Below, piece by piece: positions 43,942 to 53,727 of a DNA stretch of 64,000 bases (position 1 is the first letter of the stretch; each line of letters starts with the position of its first letter). Below the pieces are notes generated by a model. The model was not told where the DNA came from. It was given only the letters and a program-made list of their open reading frames with translations, and did no database searches. This DNA is from Aphidius gifuensis (taxonomy: Eukaryota; Arthropoda; Insecta; Hymenoptera; Braconidae), in assembly GCF_014905175.1 (NCBI RefSeq), contig NC_057793.1, forward strand, positions 18,084,669-18,148,668. Direction: 5' to 3'. Made by a program: the position numbers and the translations under genes.

Positions 43942-45993
43942 TGTTAGAATTTAATGCTTATATTTTATTATTTATTTAAATAATTATTTATCAAATAAAG
44001 AACAATATAAGAGGAATTATTTAAGGTATATAAAATGAGGTAGACTTTAAATTAATTAATTATTTTCTTTAATCAAAAGCTACGTATAGGGAGATCGTGT
44101 CAATGCTTATGTGTACCAGACAAGAGTCCCAATTAGACTAACCTTTTCCTTGGACATTTTTATTTTTTTTTTAAATAAAAATACATGTATTTCATCTATT
44201 TAATAAATAAAAATGTCCAAGGAAAAGCAGTAGCTAAGGAAAAGATGTAGCTAAGGGAAGGATGTGACTAAGGAATTAATGTTGCCAAAGAATATATATT
44301 TCAAGCAAATATATTTTTTTAAAACATAATTCTTTGGCAACATTAATTCCTTAGTCACATCTTTTCCTTAGCTACATCTTTTCCTTAGCTACTGCTTTTC
44401 CTTGGACATTTTTATTTTTTTTTTAAATAAAAATACATGTATTTTATCTATTTAATAAATAAAAATGTCCAAGGAAAAGCAGTAGCTAAGGAAAAGATGT
44501 AGCTAAGGAAAAGATGTGACTAAGGAATTAATGTTGCCAAAGAATATATATTTCAAGCAAATATATTTCTTTAAAACATAATTCTTTGGCAACATTAATT
44601 CCTTAGTCACATCTTTTCCTTAGCTACATCTTTTCCTTAGCTACATCTTTTCCTTGGACATTTTTTTTTTTTTTAATAAAAACACATGTATTTTATCTAT
44701 TTAATGAATAAAAATGTCCAAGGAAAGTAGTTATGAAAAGATGTAGTTATGGAAGGATAATGACTAATTAATGTTGCCAAAGAATATATATTTCAAGCAA
44801 ATATATTTTTTTAAAACATAATTCTTTGGCAACATTAATTCCTTAGTCACATCTTTCCTTAGCTACATCTTTTTTAGCTACTGCTTTTCCTTGGACATTT
44901 TATTTTTTTAAATAAAAATACATGTGTGTTTCATCTATTTAATAAGATTCAAGGAATTAATGATGCCAAAGAATATATATTTCAAGCAAATATATTTTTT
45001 TAAAACATAATTCTTTGGCAACATTAATTCCTTAGTCACATCTTTTCCTTAGCTACATCTTTTCCTTAGCTACTGCTTTTCCTTGGACATTTTTATTTTT
45101 TTTTTAAATAAAAATACATGTATTTTATCTATTTAATAAATAAAAATGTCCAAGGAAAAGCAGTAGCTAAGGAAAAGATGTGACTAAGGAATTAATGTTG
45201 CCAAAGAATATATATTTCAAGCAAATATCTTTCTTTAAAACATAATTCTTTGGCAACATTAATTCCTTAGTCACATCTTTTCCTTAGCTACATCTTTTCC
45301 TTAGCTACACCTTTTCCTTGGACATTTTCATTTTTTTATATAAATTTATTTTATAAATAAAATACATGTAAATTTATTTCATAAAAATACGAATGTCCAA
45401 GGAAAAGATGTAGCTAAGGAAAAGATGTTTTTTACATGTTTATTTTTTCTAGCTGAATTAATTTTTTATAACATAATATGTGGCTACATTCTTTTCTTAG
45501 ACCTTTTTTCTATAGTTTATTATTTATTCAAATCAATCAATTACCTCAATATAGTTATTACAATCATCAAAAGGAAATTCAATTTAGCGGGTAAGAAAGA
45601 ATCGCGACAGATAATGTAGAAATAAACCGATTTACCATCTCAATACAATATGGCGGTCTATACTTATACTCACTAGACTCAGTCTAGGGTCCCTTGTGGC
45701 AAATAAGCCCACATAAAAATACATGTAGTGCTATACCCCTGAGACTAACACACAAAATTATATATCGACATAATATTAATTCTTTATTCCTTCGTCTTAA
45801 TCTCACTTCCAGCATTCGTCATTTATTCCCAGAAAAATATTTCGGTTACACCATGCATCAACATCATCCGATCACACCATACTCACATACATACACACAA
45901 TCTCATTCTCATAAACAAAAATAAATTTAATCTTTATTTCGTTTCATTATTACTTCTTGTTTATTCTACAGAAATAAAATCATATTTCCAACA
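43942..45993 (-). repeat. 5' LTR of copia, split by an insertion
   Basis: LTR sequence occupies 43942-44142 and 45742-45993, matching 37768-38212. The break carries AGACTAAC on both sides (44135-44142 and 45742-45749), an 8-bp duplication left by the insertion between them. Confidence 0.85.
44143..45741. repeat. 1.6-kb tandem-palindrome block
   Basis: About five and a half units of 195-255 bp begin CTTTTCCTTGGACATTTTT at 44142, 44396, 44645, 44884, 45077 and 45310. Each unit has two hairpins: one around ACATGTATTTCATCTATTTAA (CTTGGACATTTTTATT ... AAAAATGTCCAAGG) and one around ATATATATTTCAAGCAAATA (TTAATGTTGCCAAAGAAT ... ATTCTTTGGCAACATTAA). CTTAGCTACATCTTTTC is repeated between them. The right end CTATACCCCTG followed by AGACTAAC looks like a hAT end (CAGGGGTATAG inverted). 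The left end lacks the match, so the block may be a rearranged hAT element. Confidence 0.8.
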
Positions 45994-46595
45994 CGCCATT
46001 GTACACATATTTATTATTCGGCGCCCAAAAACAATATGTCAACATCCAACATAATATGTAATCTCAAGAATTTATTAATATTTATTAATAAATCAACTAA
46101 CGAAAAATGATTGTATGTATTTTATTTGAATAATCTCAAAAATTACAATAAAAAAATGAGATAATAGACATGATATGTGGGCAAGGAGCGTTTTGACAGG
46201 TTCTGAGGAACATCATGAAATGCCAGGAAAAGAGATAGTTTCATTAGCTTGCAAAAAAAAAATAATGAATACAGTAATTATGAGATTATAATCACACGGA
46301 TAATTTAACATCACTCAATATCACAAATATATTTTCCCTGTCGTTTTTTATGAGGAACGTATTATATTAATCCGAGAGACCTATTTGCCAAGTTGACCTC
46401 CTTTATCATATTGGCATACTTTAATATATTCCAGGCAAACTCCTAAGCGAATTTTTTAAAGAAGTCATAATATTAACTGCTAAATTATTTTTTCGTATAA
46501 TGTTTTAATTCTGATAAAATTTTTTATACAAGTTGATGAATTTATTTATTATTTATCGTGTAATAAAAAAAAAACAGTTTGACAGCTGTGTACAG
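45994..46595. other. hAT interior, no gene seen
   Basis: AT-rich sequence between the copia element and the next MITE. No coding frame is supportable; this is the original filling of the hAT element. Confidence 0.45.
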
Positions 46596-46757
46596 CAGTC
46601 CAATTCACAGGGCATTACAATTTAGGGCTTTTTTCCTCTACTGGCGGCGCTTGTAGAGCTTTTGTATGTGAAATCTATATAAAAAAAATTTGACAAGCTC
46701 CATCACCGGCAAAAAAAAGCCCTAAATTGTAAAAAATTTGCCTTGTGAATTGGACTG
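46596..46757. mobile_element. 162-bp palindromic MITE, copy 2
   Basis: It has the same ends and stem as 36963-37124 (CAGTCCAATTCACAGGGC ... GAATTGGACTG), with about a dozen differences. CAG again lies outside both ends. Confidence 0.75.
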
Positions 46758-46791
46758 CAGTGGTGTGAGTGAGAGTTTAATACAGTTCAAT

Positions 46792-48094
46792 CATGGAGGT
46801 GTATAAGGAGGGTAATCTCCTATGTTAAAGCATAGGCTGTTGGTGAAGCTCACGGAATGGAGCAAGTCAGTACCTTTTTTTGCCGATGGTGGCGCTTTTA
46901 CTACAACAGTTCTATGGTCACATGGTATTTTTGTTTACATTTTTGGCAATCTCATAATACATGACAATGTGACACATCAAAGTATATGATCATTAAAAAA
47001 TTAAAATTACCGGTGTTTACATTCAATTTTTTTTTATTTAGTTCGAATGAATCATTATGGTCTACAGTCTGAGTTGACGCATGTATCATATGTAATGATG
47101 ATTTAGTTGGTACATGAACATTACATTGCATTGGTACATATAATTCGTACTCATCTGGTACATTAACACCAGGTTTAATTGATACATGAACATAAGGATT
47201 AATTGATGCATCAACGATAGATTCATTTGGTACTTCATCATTCGCTTTTATTGCCTCGTTATCACCCTTGAATATTGTATTATCTGAAGATGAACAGACG
47301 TCTGAAGATATAGGGACAGCCTTAGGTTTCAATCGTTTTTTACTACGAGGATATATCCACGTTTCTGAAGGTAATTTTTGAGTAAACTGTGATATTATAT
47401 CACTTGGATGAAAATGTTTTTCACAAACCAAACTTGATACACTCAGTGAATTCCTTAGCTTTGGGAGATGTGATTTCCAAGCATCAAAAAGTTTAGGATC
47501 CTTAAATTGTTAAGAAAATACAAATTAGTATGAAAAATAATATATATATGTAGGTATATAAATATATATTTCATTAAAATATTACCTTTGGTACAGAAAA
47601 AATAGAAATACCATTTTTATTTGCCTTTAATGTTTGACATTCGAAAACAATACATTTTTGTACCATTTTTCGTGCTAAAAGAAGAACACCAGTGATAATA
47701 AAATAATTTTAAATATTAGTTATAACTGTAATTAATAATATTCGAATATTTTTAACATTAAAGCTACATAAACAAAAGGATTGACATATCTATACTTATA
47801 TCTTATTATAAAAAAAATAAGAACTAACTTACTTTTAAATGCAGACTTATTGATAGTTTTATCAATTTATTATATTATGATCATAGTTTAAATCGTCACA
47901 TTAATTAATAACAATTAATAAATAATTATCTTTTGACTTGTCACATTATCATGAAAAAATATAAACAAAAATAACATGTGAGCATAGAACTGTTGTAGCA
48001 AAAGCGTCATCACCGGCAGAAAAACGTACTGACTTGCTCCATTCTGTGAGCTTCAGTAAATTTCGAGAGATTACCCTCCTTATTCACCTCCATG
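46792..48094 (-). mobile_element. P-element-like transposon carrying a THAP gene
   Basis: This is a 1303-bp element with inverted ends CATGGAGGTG(T/A)ATAAGGAG and a perfect 8-bp duplication AGTTCAAT at 46784-46791 and 48095-48102. The TIR homology extends, with gaps, over more than 150 bp (GGAGGGTAATCTC, GAAGCTCAC(G/A)GAATGGAGC, AAGTCAGTAC, ACAACAGTTCTATG). P elements also begin with CATG, make 8-bp duplications and encode a THAP domain at the transposase N-terminus. Here the THAP gene is the only coding region, and the catalytic part is absent. Confidence 0.75.
46952..47666 (-). CDS. THAP-domain protein, two exons
   Basis: Exon 1 is 47666-47586 (MVQKCIVFECQTLKANKNGI ..., 27 codons). GTAAT is the donor and ATTTAAG the acceptor, and exon 2 is 47500-46952, in phase. 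The protein of 209 residues has the THAP C2CH zinc site C5, C10, C53, H56 (VCEKHFHPSDI). The conserved Trp is in DAWKSHLP, and an AVP box lies in LKPKAVPIS. Residues after about 90 are a Pro/Val/Ser-rich stretch with repeated VP(T/N/D) motifs. The start ATG 47666 directly precedes the first zinc ligand, as in THAP proteins. It should bind DNA, likely the TIRs or subterminal sites of its own element. It lacks any RNase H-like catalytic region, so it may act as a repressor or passenger. Confidence 0.75.
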
Positions 48095-48244
48095 AGTTCA
48101 ATAAATCATTTAGTTCATTTTATAAAAAAAGAGGGCAGTTTCAACTATCATACACTTTATGTAGTATTATACGTATGATACATATCATACGTATGATTGT
48201 ATGATACCCCGAAAATCGTCGACTTACCCATCACTGCCTACAGT

Positions 48245-48688
48245 GGGCCAAGGCTGAAGACAGCTGATTAGATCTGTCAAATAATAAGTCGAAGAATAAC
48301 CTTGTTGTCCCTCCATACTTATTTTTTGAGTATAATTGCTTTGTTGTTTCTTTATTGTAATACTACGGTATATAAACAACTTTAGCGAGTTTACTTCAAA
48401 GCTCAGTGATTAAATATAATAATATCTTCTTTCCTATATCCTTTTTTTTTTCCTTTTACAATAGTATTTATTTCATTTTTTTCCCCCTGATCCTAACCCT
48501 TTAATTGTAAGCATCTAGTTTTTAATTGTGTACATATTGTATTGACTAAATATTTATTTGTGTTTTCAGCAGTTTATATATTAATAAATATTATATTTAC
48601 ATTTTATAGTTTGTTTTTGCCTACATACGTCAAGAAGACAAAGCATTAACAAACTTGAATAAAATTTGCATTTTTTAATTTGCGATTC
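48245..48688. other. Upstream region of the Helitron-type gene
   Basis: It contains CGGTATATAAAC near 48366, a possible TATA box, and AT-rich sequence. No coding frame. Confidence 0.35.
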
Positions 48689-48990
48689 CACTCTACGTGA
48701 GTCGTTCACTTTTCGTAAGTCGTGTTGAAAACTCTATATTTGAGTTTCTATCACTCTACGTGAGTCGTTCACTTTTCGTAAGTCGTGCTTAAAATTCTAT
48801 TTTTGAGTTTTTTATCACTCTACGTGAGTTGTTAGCCATCACTTTTCGTAAGTCAGTCTTTCAACTCTATTTCTTTGAGTTTCATATCACTCTGCGTGAG
48901 TTGTTCGTTATCACTTTCTGTAAGTCGTTACAAAAGCTCTTTCTTGTTGAGTTTTTTATTTCTCTACGTGAGTTTTTTGATCTCTTTGTT
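48689..48990. repeat. Five iteron-like tandem repeats
   Basis: Units begin CACTCTACGTGAGT(C/T)GTT at 48689, 48752, 48816, 48888 (TCTGCGTGAG) and 48961 (CTCTACGTGAG). CACTTT(T/C)(C/T)GTAAGTC and a TTGAGTTT word follow in the units. Periods are 63, 64, 72 and 73 bp. They lie 65 bp before the start codon at 49055. Phased repeats beside a Rep gene suggest Rep-binding sites or a promoter array. Confidence 0.75.
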
Positions 48991-49054
48991 CTTTGTAGTT
49001 CTTTATGACTACTTGCTCATTTCATTAATTTAATAATTACATGAAACTGTTACA

Positions 49055-52000
49055 ATGACTCAGAAAATATATAATGAATTAATTATAAAGAATAATGATC
49101 CTAATGGTGATGGTTGGTTGACTGATAATGAAATAGATTTCTTCGGTCATTTACTTCAAGAACAATTCCAATATGAATTCAGAGAATCTTGGAAGTTTTT
49201 GTTACCACAAATGATGGAACCAATTCCACGTTCTCAAAAGCATATACATGTGTTACATGCATCTGCTCAGAAAGTTACTGATTCAGATGCATGGAAAATG
49301 TTAGGAGGGCATTGGATTTGCACTTATTATGATTGTGAACGAATTCATATGTTTGATTCTATGAATCCTAAAAGATTAAACCCTCAAATACTGGAAAAGC
49401 TAGAATTAATTTATCCTTTTTTCGATTTCAATGAAAAACCTGTCATTATTCATACAGTTCAACAGCAAAAGAATTCAAGGGATTGTGGTCTTTTTTCCAT
49501 TGCAAATGCAGTCACTTTAGCTTACGGTGAAAATCCAGAAACTTCTGTGCATAATCTATATGATGTCCGACAACTTCGACCTCATTTATTAAAAATTTTT
49601 GAATCTCGAAAAATAAGCCCGTTTCCTCGATTAGTAAGATATGAGAATTTAAACAATACACTAGATATTTACGAGACTCCAGCCCGCAACAAAACCGTGT
49701 TGCTTGCTGATGATTCACAGAATTTACAACTCATGGATGTTTCTATTATCACTGAAAAGGAACATAGTTGCAAGTCATTTTCTCCTGGGCATAATAATTT
49801 GTTCTCTAAAGAACAATTACCTAATAAAGTTTCCGATGTTTCTAGAGTCAAAAAATCTGTCAAGCTTATCTTACACAAAAAAGCTTTACGATCTGAACGC
49901 AAATCGAACAGAACTTTGAAGCAGCATCCTACAGTGCTAAACGATACTGATAAAAACATAATTTCTCTTGGCAATAAACTGAATGATAATCATATGCATT
50001 ATTTTGGGAAGTTAATGGAGAATTGTTCGAATTATATTCAACAATCCACTTTATATTTACAGTCTCCTGAAAAAATATCTCCAATCGAACGAACGAAAAA
50101 ACATATTCAAATATTGTTTAGTTCAATACGAAATCATTGGATTTGTACCTATTATAATGCATCCAAAATTTTTATTTATGACTCGTTGCAGTTTGGTTCT
50201 CTGGATGACGATCAGTTACTTTACTTACAAAAACTGTTTCCTTTTTACAACTGGGATGAACCTTCTTTTGAATTTTGTCCAGTTAACCGACAACCTAATT
50301 TTAATGACTGTGGTGTTTACTCAGTTGCATATTCTATTTCACTTTTGTTCGGACTAGAACTAATAAATTACTGTCATGATTTTATGAGACCTCACTTGTC
50401 CAAAATGTACGAGACAAGCACCATCACTCATTTCCCTATGTCTTCAAATTTGAATAAACAAGATATACCGTCATTAGAACAAATGAAGAACATAGAAGCT
50501 ATCAATCATACCCAAAGGAAACGACGTAATACAGCTATTTCAAATACTGGAATAACTAACAAAAAAGGCAAAGTTGAAGAGCCAAAAAAACATAATCCAA
50601 TTTGCAATACTTTTTTAATCGATTCTGAAATTAATTATAAATCTGAGCTCAAGCTGAATCGTTCTCATCGGGATCCTGACATCAATAAGATTATTGATGA
50701 GATCAAGGATAGTGGAAATAATTTCAAATTGCCCGGAAACGAACAGATAGTCTTCAATAAAAATGAAAACTCAGAGATGAAATTTCAAAATAAAAAAAAC
50801 ATTTTCTCAAAGGTTAAAATAGTAAATAAAATAAAATCGAAGTATAGACGAATGAATGAGAGAGACAATGACATGAAATTCCGATTAAATTCTGAAATTT
50901 GTATACGGAATATTGTTGATAAAATGGAAGGTGGAACACATTTAGACAAAAGGCTTGAAGCAGAAAAAATATTCAAATGGTGTATTTATCAAAGAAAACG
51001 GCACGTAGCTAAATTATATTATACAGTCAAGATATTGAAAGGAAAATCAGAGTATTTTCATTCACGTTCTCAAAGAAAAAAACAAATAAAAACCCACAAA
51101 AAATGGGCTAATCTTTGTGGTTTATCAAGGCATACTATGTCTACAGAGTCTTATTATTCAAACACAGCATATAATTTCGAAGATATCTCTCAAGTAGTCG
51201 CTGCTTTGAATTCAAAAGGCCAGACAACTAATATTCTTCCTTTATTGAAAAAAGGTAAAAGTAAAGTTTGGGCTTGTAGTGTATATTGTAAAATTTTTTC
51301 GAATGAAAATAAAAAATCAACTAAGAAAGATAATGAACTTCTCTACAATAACTATACTCGATTTCTTGGAGTTTTACGTACTGTAAAACTAAAAACTTTT
51401 CCTCGATCCCTCGATCAATTTTTTACAGCTCATTCAATTGATAAGTTAGGACATTTTGATGGATGTTATTCTCTTTTGGATGAATCATGTCAATCATTAT
51501 TTTTGGCATGTGAAATTTTATCGCCACACTTTCCAACAGTACGTTATATTAAACGTCTAGTTTATTCAGTAAAAAAATTATACCATGACATTTCGAAATT
51601 AGATAGAGCATTGATTACTGCAAATCTCAAATATTTGTATCACATTTTAGATATAATCAAGAACCAGGGACGAATGCTGAATTGTGATATGAAAGAGATC
51701 TGTCTTGATGAAGATCAGATTAGGGAAGATCATAAAAAAGCATTCCTGGCATTGTTAAAACGCTCAGTAGATACTCCTAAATACATTTGTCTGTCGTGTA
51801 AAAAACTTTGTTATGCGAGAGATGTTAAAGACTACTCGAAAATGTTTGATTTAGCTTCAAATATAATATGGGAAAATTTACACAATAGAGTCGAAGAAAA
51901 TAAGGATATAGATAGTGATTTTATATGCAAATATTGTTTAGAATTTTTCCGTAAAAATTCAATGCCTCCTTCTTGTATTCTTAATGATCTTGATATAGGA

Positions 52001-53167
52001 CAGCCAATAGAAGAACTTTCTCGCTTTAATATTTACGAACTCATGTTAATTCAAAGAGTTCATGCTTTTCAGATAGTCCAACGCAAAGGATCAGTCTCTA
52101 ATAAAAATCTACCTTTTTCAAATCGTTTAACAAAAATGATAGGTCAAACATTCCATTTGCCTTTGTCAATAGAGCAAACTATGAAAAAAATATGTTTAGA
52201 AACAGATGCGATAAATACAAATCAAGACGCCTTTATCCTAGTTCGAGGTAAGCCTACGAAAGGAAAAATTGTATGGGAGAATTTAGTTGATATCAAAAAA
52301 GTTTATGAAGCTCTCCAAAAATTAAAGAGCATAAATCCTTTGTATTATAAAATTATATTACCTCAACGCTCCAAGCAATTGTTAAGTGGCTTAGATAATT
52401 ATGATGTTAAATTACATGTTAATGATTCTGAAGACATATCTAACGACCGTGAATTGAATAAAAATTTCAAAGCAATAAGTGACTCTAACGAAGTCTTAAA
52501 TGATTTTGAAGTTGATATCCAAAGGCAAAATGATGATAGTAGTGCGTTAAGTAACACTATCAAAGACTCAATCCAGCAGAGCCCTTTTTTAACACAAGTC
52601 GTTGATTCTGAGTCAGCATTTTATGAACAATTTACAATTCACCCGATGTATAATAAGAGGATAAATAAAACCTCGACTGAATTGTATCAAATGAAACCAA
52701 TTCGATTGGATGCAGTTTTTAAGCAATTAAAAACATTGGATTTACAATGTTTCCCTGATTTATATCCGTATGGTGTCAATGGTCAATGTCATGATCGAGC
52801 TGTACGACTCGTAGACGCATCTTATATCAAAGTACGATTATTGTCAGCTGACTCTCGATTTCGATTGAATAGAAATTACATATTTTTTTTACTAAGTGAT
52901 GCAAACATACGCCAAATAAATATGGGCATATATCATGCATTAAATATCGTTAATAATCAACAATTTACTGCTAAATCATATTTAGATCGAGTAGAAACAG
53001 GTGCGATTGAATCACATTTAGATACGATTTTTGGTAACCTTCGAAATTCAGAACAGTATTGGAGCTTCTCAAGAAATGATTTGGAGTGCATGGTCCGTGA
53101 GTATGGACCAGCAACATGGTTTTTAACATTAAGTCCCTCTGAATGGGAATGGGATGATTTAGCCTAA
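49055..53167 (+). CDS. Twin Ulp1-like proteases plus Helitron N domain
   Basis: ATG 49055 opens 1370 codons. Residues about 20-160 form a C48 (Ulp1/SENP-type) cysteine protease: H86 in GGHWICTYYD, D101 in MFDSMN, Q136-138 and C144 in SRDCGLFSIANA. Residues about 310-430 repeat the fold: H361 in NHWICTYYN, D376 in IYDSLQ, Q413 and C419 in NDCGVYSVAYS. A basic linker follows. Two zinc-type clusters are CLSCKKLCYARD (about residues 910-922) and CKYCLEFF. Residues about 1210-1370 are the Helitron-like N domain (CFPDLYPYG, RFRLNRNYIFFLLSD, ATWFLTLSPSEWEWDD). TAA at 53165-53167 interrupts the frame, which then continues into Rep. Both triads are complete, so deSUMOylation or deubiquitin-like activity is plausible. 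Confidence 0.8.
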   Translation: MTQKIYNELIIKNNDPNGDGWLTDNEIDFFGHLLQEQFQYEFRESWKFLLPQMMEPIPRSQKHIHVLHASAQKVTDSDAWKMLGGHWICTYYDCERIHMFDSMNPKRLNPQILEKLELIYPFFDFNEKPVIIHTVQQQKNSRDCGLFSIANAVTLAYGENPETSVHNLYDVRQLRPHLLKIFESRKISPFPRLVRYENLNNTLDIYETPARNKTVLLADDSQNLQLMDVSIITEKEHSCKSFSPGHNNLFSKEQLPNKVSDVSRVKKSVKLILHKKALRSERKSNRTLKQHPTVLNDTDKNIISLGNKLNDNHMHYFGKLMENCSNYIQQSTLYLQSPEKISPIERTKKHIQILFSSIRNHWICTYYNASKIFIYDSLQFGSLDDDQLLYLQKLFPFYNWDEPSFEFCPVNRQPNFNDCGVYSVAYSISLLFGLELINYCHDFMRPHLSKMYETSTITHFPMSSNLNKQDIPSLEQMKNIEAINHTQRKRRNTAISNTGITNKKGKVEEPKKHNPICNTFLIDSEINYKSELKLNRSHRDPDINKIIDEIKDSGNNFKLPGNEQIVFNKNENSEMKFQNKKNIFSKVKIVNKIKSKYRRMNERDNDMKFRLNSEICIRNIVDKMEGGTHLDKRLEAEKIFKWCIYQRKRHVAKLYYTVKILKGKSEYFHSRSQRKKQIKTHKKWANLCGLSRHTMSTESYYSNTAYNFEDISQVVAALNSKGQTTNILPLLKKGKSKVWACSVYCKIFSNENKKSTKKDNELLYNNYTRFLGVLRTVKLKTFPRSLDQFFTAHSIDKLGHFDGCYSLLDESCQSLFLACEILSPHFPTVRYIKRLVYSVKKLYHDISKLDRALITANLKYLYHILDIIKNQGRMLNCDMKEICLDEDQIREDHKKAFLALLKRSVDTPKYICLSCKKLCYARDVKDYSKMFDLASNIIWENLHNRVEENKDIDSDFICKYCLEFFRKNSMPPSCILNDLDIGQPIEELSRFNIYELMLIQRVHAFQIVQRKGSVSNKNLPFSNRLTKMIGQTFHLPLSIEQTMKKICLETDAINTNQDAFILVRGKPTKGKIVWENLVDIKKVYEALQKLKSINPLYYKIILPQRSKQLLSGLDNYDVKLHVNDSEDISNDRELNKNFKAISDSNEVLNDFEVDIQRQNDDSSALSNTIKDSIQQSPFLTQVVDSESAFYEQFTIHPMYNKRINKTSTELYQMKPIRLDAVFKQLKTLDLQCFPDLYPYGVNGQCHDRAVRLVDASYIKVRLLSADSRFRLNRNYIFFLLSDANIRQINMGIYHALNIVNNQQFTAKSYLDRVETGAIESHLDTIFGNLRNSEQYWSFSRNDLECMVREYGPATWFLTLSPSEWEWDDLA

Positions 53168-53727
53168 TATTTACGTGAAATTAATGCTCCTAAGTTTGAT
53201 AAAATGTCACCTAATGAAATGATTGCTATTGATCCTGTTTCAGTTTGTCGATTTTTAGATAACAAATTTCATGCAATGCTCAAATTTTTATTGTCTGCCA
53301 GCAATCCGATTGGTGTAATACTGCATTATTTTTGGAGACGAGAATATCAGAGTCGAGGCATACAGCATTGGCACTTGATAATTTGGGTGGAAGATGCCCC
53401 TATAATTGGCGAAAATAGTAATGAAGAAATAACAAAATTTATTATGAAATATATTACGTGTAGGTTACCGAATCAATTGATATCTCCGACATTATATCGC
53501 CGTGTAAATACTCACCAGCGCCATAACCATACAAGTTATTGTCTTCGTACTAAACCTACAAAAAAAAATGTTAAAGCAGACTCAGGAACCAAAGCTTGTA
53601 AATTTGGGTATCCTCGAACTATAACAGAAAAAATCATTCTACGTGATCCAGTTGTGTCCGTTGTTGGGCGACGCAAATTACAAAATCGATCTCGCCTCTA
53701 CGATCTTCCTCGAGCGAAAAAAAAGAA
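53168..53727 (+). pseudogene. Rep domain with HUH motif
   Basis: It is in frame with the ORF above, just past its stop (YLREINAPKFDKMSPNEM). The metal-binding HUH motif is visible as RGIQHWHLIIWVED. The following residues (TSYCLRTKPTKK, CKFGYPRTI) hold the Cys/His pattern seen after the HUH motif in Helitron Reps. Near 53716-53724 an eight-A run shifts the frame, so the frame that continues to 53815 is not the true continuation. Confidence 0.75.

Larger units (their letters stand above)
37768..45993 (-). mobile_element. Copia LTR retrotransposon, decayed
   Basis: LTRs are 37768-38212 and 43942-45993 (the latter split by a 1.6-kb insertion). The primer site GGTTATGGGCCCA is at 43941-43929 and a single gag-pol frame runs on the minus strand. 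Flanks are AGCCA and CGCCA, a 5-bp duplication with one mismatch. A MITE (43076-43548) sits in the leader. Two stops and one frameshift break the coding region. Sequence and primer site are close to the classical insect copia type. Confidence 0.9.
37628..48236. mobile_element. hAT-type element holding nested insertions
   Basis: The left end CAGTGTTGGGTAGG and the right end TTACCCATCACTG are imperfect inverted repeats of hAT type. A perfect 8-bp duplication CCTACAGT lies at 37620-37627 and 48237-48244. Subterminal TATCATAC repeats occur near both ends (37647-37720 and 48147-48215). The 10.6 kb between them is mainly later insertions: copia 37768-45993, a MITE 46596-46757 and a P-like element 46792-48094. 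No hAT transposase remains visible, so the original was probably non-autonomous. Confidence 0.75.

Noticed and set aside
44143..45400. CRISPR-like look of regular repeats and spacers
   Set aside because: Units are 195-255 bp, palindromic and without unique spacers, in an animal genome with a transposon target duplication around them.
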